From positions 1 through 41,054 of the forward strand of contig CAKTUS010000014.1 of NCBI GenBank assembly GCA_934621485.1: 41,054 nucleotides of DNA, written 5' to 3'. Below, one piece after another: positions 39,475 to 41,054 of this stretch. The position numbers and the translations under genes were made by a program. Position 1 is the first letter of the stretch. The number at the start of each line of letters is the position of its first letter. The notes beneath the pieces were generated by a model. The model was not told where the DNA came from. It saw only the letters and a list, made by a program, of their open reading frames with translations, and searched no databases. Source of the stretch: an uncultured Clostridia bacterium (lineage in GTDB: Bacteria; Bacillota; Clostridia; Christensenellales; Aristaeellaceae).

Positions 39475-40269
39475 ATGACCTCTTTACCTTCCACTTTCTT
39501 TGGCTGGGTCGGCTTTCTGCTGGAAAAGTACGGCTCGCTGTTTTTGAGCGGCGTTGGCGTTACGCTCGTTGTGGCCATTACAGGCACTGTGGCCGGCTTT
39601 TTGCTGGGTCTGCTGGTTGCCATTCTTCGCACCATTCCCGTGGCCGCTCACGACCCGTTGTATAAGCGCATCCCCCTCAGGGCGCTGTCGGTGCTGCTGG
39701 GGATGTATATTGAAGTATTCCGCGGTACGCCCATGATTGTGCAAGCCATGGTCATTTACTATGGCGGCATGATGGTAGGGATTCGCATGCCGGTGCTCAG
39801 CGCCGCTATCTTCATTGTCTCCATCAATACGGGGGCCTATATGGCGGAAATCATCCGCGGAGGAATCCTCAGCGTAGATAAAGGCCAAAAGGAAGCCGCC
39901 CATGCCATTGGCATGACCCATTGGCAAAGCATGGTCTACGTGGTGCTGCCTCAGGCCGTACGCAACATCATGCCCTCCATCGGCAACGAATTTGTGGTGA
40001 ACATTAAGGATTCCAGCGTGTTGAACGTGATTTCCGTAAATGAGCTGTACTTTATGAGCAAATCGGCCGCCGGCACCTATGCCCGCTATTTTGAAGTGTT
40101 CTTTATCACGGCGTGCATTTACCTGGCGCTCACCTTCACCGTAACCCGTTTGCTGCGGCTGCTGGAAAAGAAAATGGATGGCAACGCCAACTATACCATC
40201 TGCGGCTCTCAAAGCGATTCCAAAGCCAGCATCACCATTCCGAAGGAGGAGGGCGTGCCCAATGACTGA
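39475..40269 (+). CDS. Amino acid ABC transporter permease (HisM/GlnP type)
   Basis: 264 residues, four to five membrane segments. The family blocks are visible: the N-terminal GVTLVVAITGTVAGFLLG, EVFRGTPMIVQ, the ATPase-contact EAA loop EAAHAIGMTHWQSMVY, and the IKDSSVLNVIS segment. The C-terminus is a longer hydrophilic tail of ~35 residues. It begins 25 bp after the binding-protein gene with AAGGAG upstream and overlaps the ATPase gene by eight bases. Confidence 0.94.
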   Translation: MTSLPSTFFGWVGFLLEKYGSLFLSGVGVTLVVAITGTVAGFLLGLLVAILRTIPVAAHDPLYKRIPLRALSVLLGMYIEVFRGTPMIVQAMVIYYGGMMVGIRMPVLSAAIFIVSINTGAYMAEIIRGGILSVDKGQKEAAHAIGMTHWQSMVYVVLPQAVRNIMPSIGNEFVVNIKDSSVLNVISVNELYFMSKSAAGTYARYFEVFFITACIYLALTFTVTRLLRLLEKKMDGNANYTICGSQSDSKASITIPKEEGVPND

Positions 40270-41002
40270 TCAGCCCATCCTGCAAGTGAACCATCTTCAA
40301 AAAACCTTCGGCAATCACGAAGTACTGCGGGATATCAGCTTCAACGTGAATCCCGGCGACGTGGTCTCCATCATCGGCTCCAGCGGCAGTGGAAAAAGCA
40401 CGTTGCTGCGCTGCATCAATTTTTTGGAGCAGCCCACCGGCGGCGAAATCCTGTTTCATGATAAAAATGCGGAAACGCAGTGGAGTCGCGGCCAATATCA
40501 TTCCCGAGTGGGAATGGTATTTCAAAGCTTTAACCTGTTTGCCAACATGAGTGTGCTGGACAACTGCATGACAGGACAGACCAAGGTACTGCGTCGAAGC
40601 CGCATGGAAGCCGAGGAAAAAGCGCTGCTCTATCTGGAAAAGGTGGGCATGGCCCCCTATCGCAATGCCCGTCCGGCGCAGCTTTCCGGCGGACAAAAAC
40701 AGCGTGTGGCCATTGCGCGCGCCCTGGCCATGGATCCGGAGGTGCTGCTCTTTGACGAGCCTACCAGCGCCCTGGACCCGGAAATGGTGGGCGAAGTGCT
40801 GGGCGTTATGCGTCAGCTGGCGCAAAGCGGGCTAACCATGCTGGTGGTCACCCATGAAATGGCCTTTGCCAGGGATGTATCCAACCGCGTGCTGTTTATG
40901 GATTCCGGTTTGATTGTGGAGGATGGCGCACCGGAGGAAATCTTCACCCATCCCAAGCAACTTCGTACCCAGGAGTTTCTCAGCCGGGTGCTGAACAAAT
41001 AA
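40262..41002 (+). CDS. Amino acid ABC transporter ATP-binding protein (GlnQ/HisP type)
   Basis: 246 residues. Walker A GSSGSGKST (~39-47), Q-loop VFQSFNLF, signature LSGGQKQRV, Walker B VLLFDEPTSALDPE, switch histidine VVTHEM. This is the polar amino acid importer ATPase class. The ATG at 40262 overlaps the permease stop (40267-40269) and has AAGGAGGAGG upstream. It completes a three-gene importer governed by the lysine riboswitch. The remaining 52 bases of the window show no further gene. Confidence 0.96.
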   Translation: MTDQPILQVNHLQKTFGNHEVLRDISFNVNPGDVVSIIGSSGSGKSTLLRCINFLEQPTGGEILFHDKNAETQWSRGQYHSRVGMVFQSFNLFANMSVLDNCMTGQTKVLRRSRMEAEEKALLYLEKVGMAPYRNARPAQLSGGQKQRVAIARALAMDPEVLLFDEPTSALDPEMVGEVLGVMRQLAQSGLTMLVVTHEMAFARDVSNRVLFMDSGLIVEDGAPEEIFTHPKQLRTQEFLSRVLNK

Positions 41003-41054
41003 ATCATGACCACCGGCAAAGCTGGGGGGTGCACCACGAGGCGATGATACTGGC

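Noticed and set aside
1..41054. CRISPR arrays, tRNA or rRNA genes, insertion sequences
   Set aside because: I found no evenly spaced direct repeats, cloverleaf-like segments, rRNA signature stretches or transposase frames on either strand by reading; a dedicated tRNA and Rfam scan would settle small RNAs.

Overview
The window looks like a chromosomal segment of an anaerobic, fermentative Clostridia-type Bacillota. It is visibly GC-rich for that class and may belong to a Christensenellales-like gut lineage, though this placement is an inference from gene content only. Supporting signs are two [FeFe]-hydrogenases, AdhE, Rex, a clostridial 2[4Fe-4S] ferredoxin, a SpoIIE/PP2C-type phosphatase, a lysine riboswitch, strong AGGAGG ribosome binding sites, and Gram-positive style surface and sigma-factor genes. 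I see no rRNA, tRNA, CRISPR array, transposase or phage gene.

Layout. 1-2.3 kb: a dispersed repeat, uppP (undecaprenyl-PP phosphatase) and a VOC-family protein. 2.7-7.8 kb: one very large secreted protein with a C-terminal wall-anchor-like tail. 8.1-10.1 kb (minus): an SDR epimerase-like gene, mscL with an added zinc ribbon, and a frameshifted GNAT acetyltransferase relic. 10.2-11.6 kb: a CapA-like protein with degraded catalytic motifs, transcribed from a promoter that overlaps the SDR promoter almost symmetrically. 12.0-15.3 kb (minus): ruvC-ruvA-ruvB-queA operon. 15.3-15.9 kb (minus): a 56-residue ferredoxin and a MazG-like pyrophosphohydrolase. 16.1-19.7 kb: an amino-sugar / peptidoglycan recycling group (nagA, ROK kinase, convergent nagZ). 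19.8-20.1 kb: a second copy of the dispersed repeat with strong palindromes. 20.1-22.6 kb (minus): an ECF sigma factor and a membrane anti-sigma-like protein carrying an extracytoplasmic peptidoglycan-binding domain. 22.8-23.8 kb: a LysR regulator.

23.9-32.8 kb is the most interesting region: rex, adhE, an APH-like kinase, a thioredoxin-like [2Fe-2S] protein, a PAS-containing sensory-type [FeFe]-hydrogenase, a PP2C/SpoIIE phosphatase and a second multi-cluster [FeFe]-hydrogenase, all on one strand. The last four resemble the hfsABCD arrangement described in Thermoanaerobacterium. Coupling it to Rex/AdhE and to a putative small-molecule kinase suggests a redox/H2-sensing module that balances ethanol and hydrogen production. 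This is an inference.

33.1-35.9 kb: a TetR-rsgA operon whose promoter carries a perfect operator, divergent from a membrane [4Fe-4S] protein. 36.1-38.3 kb: tex. 38.3-41.0 kb: a lysine riboswitch with a readable terminator/antiterminator, followed by a complete polar amino acid ABC transporter (binding protein, permease, ATPase), so the cargo is predicted to be lysine. Intergenic regions are unusually long (300-580 bp) in several places and contain hairpins and repeat fragments rather than recognisable genes.
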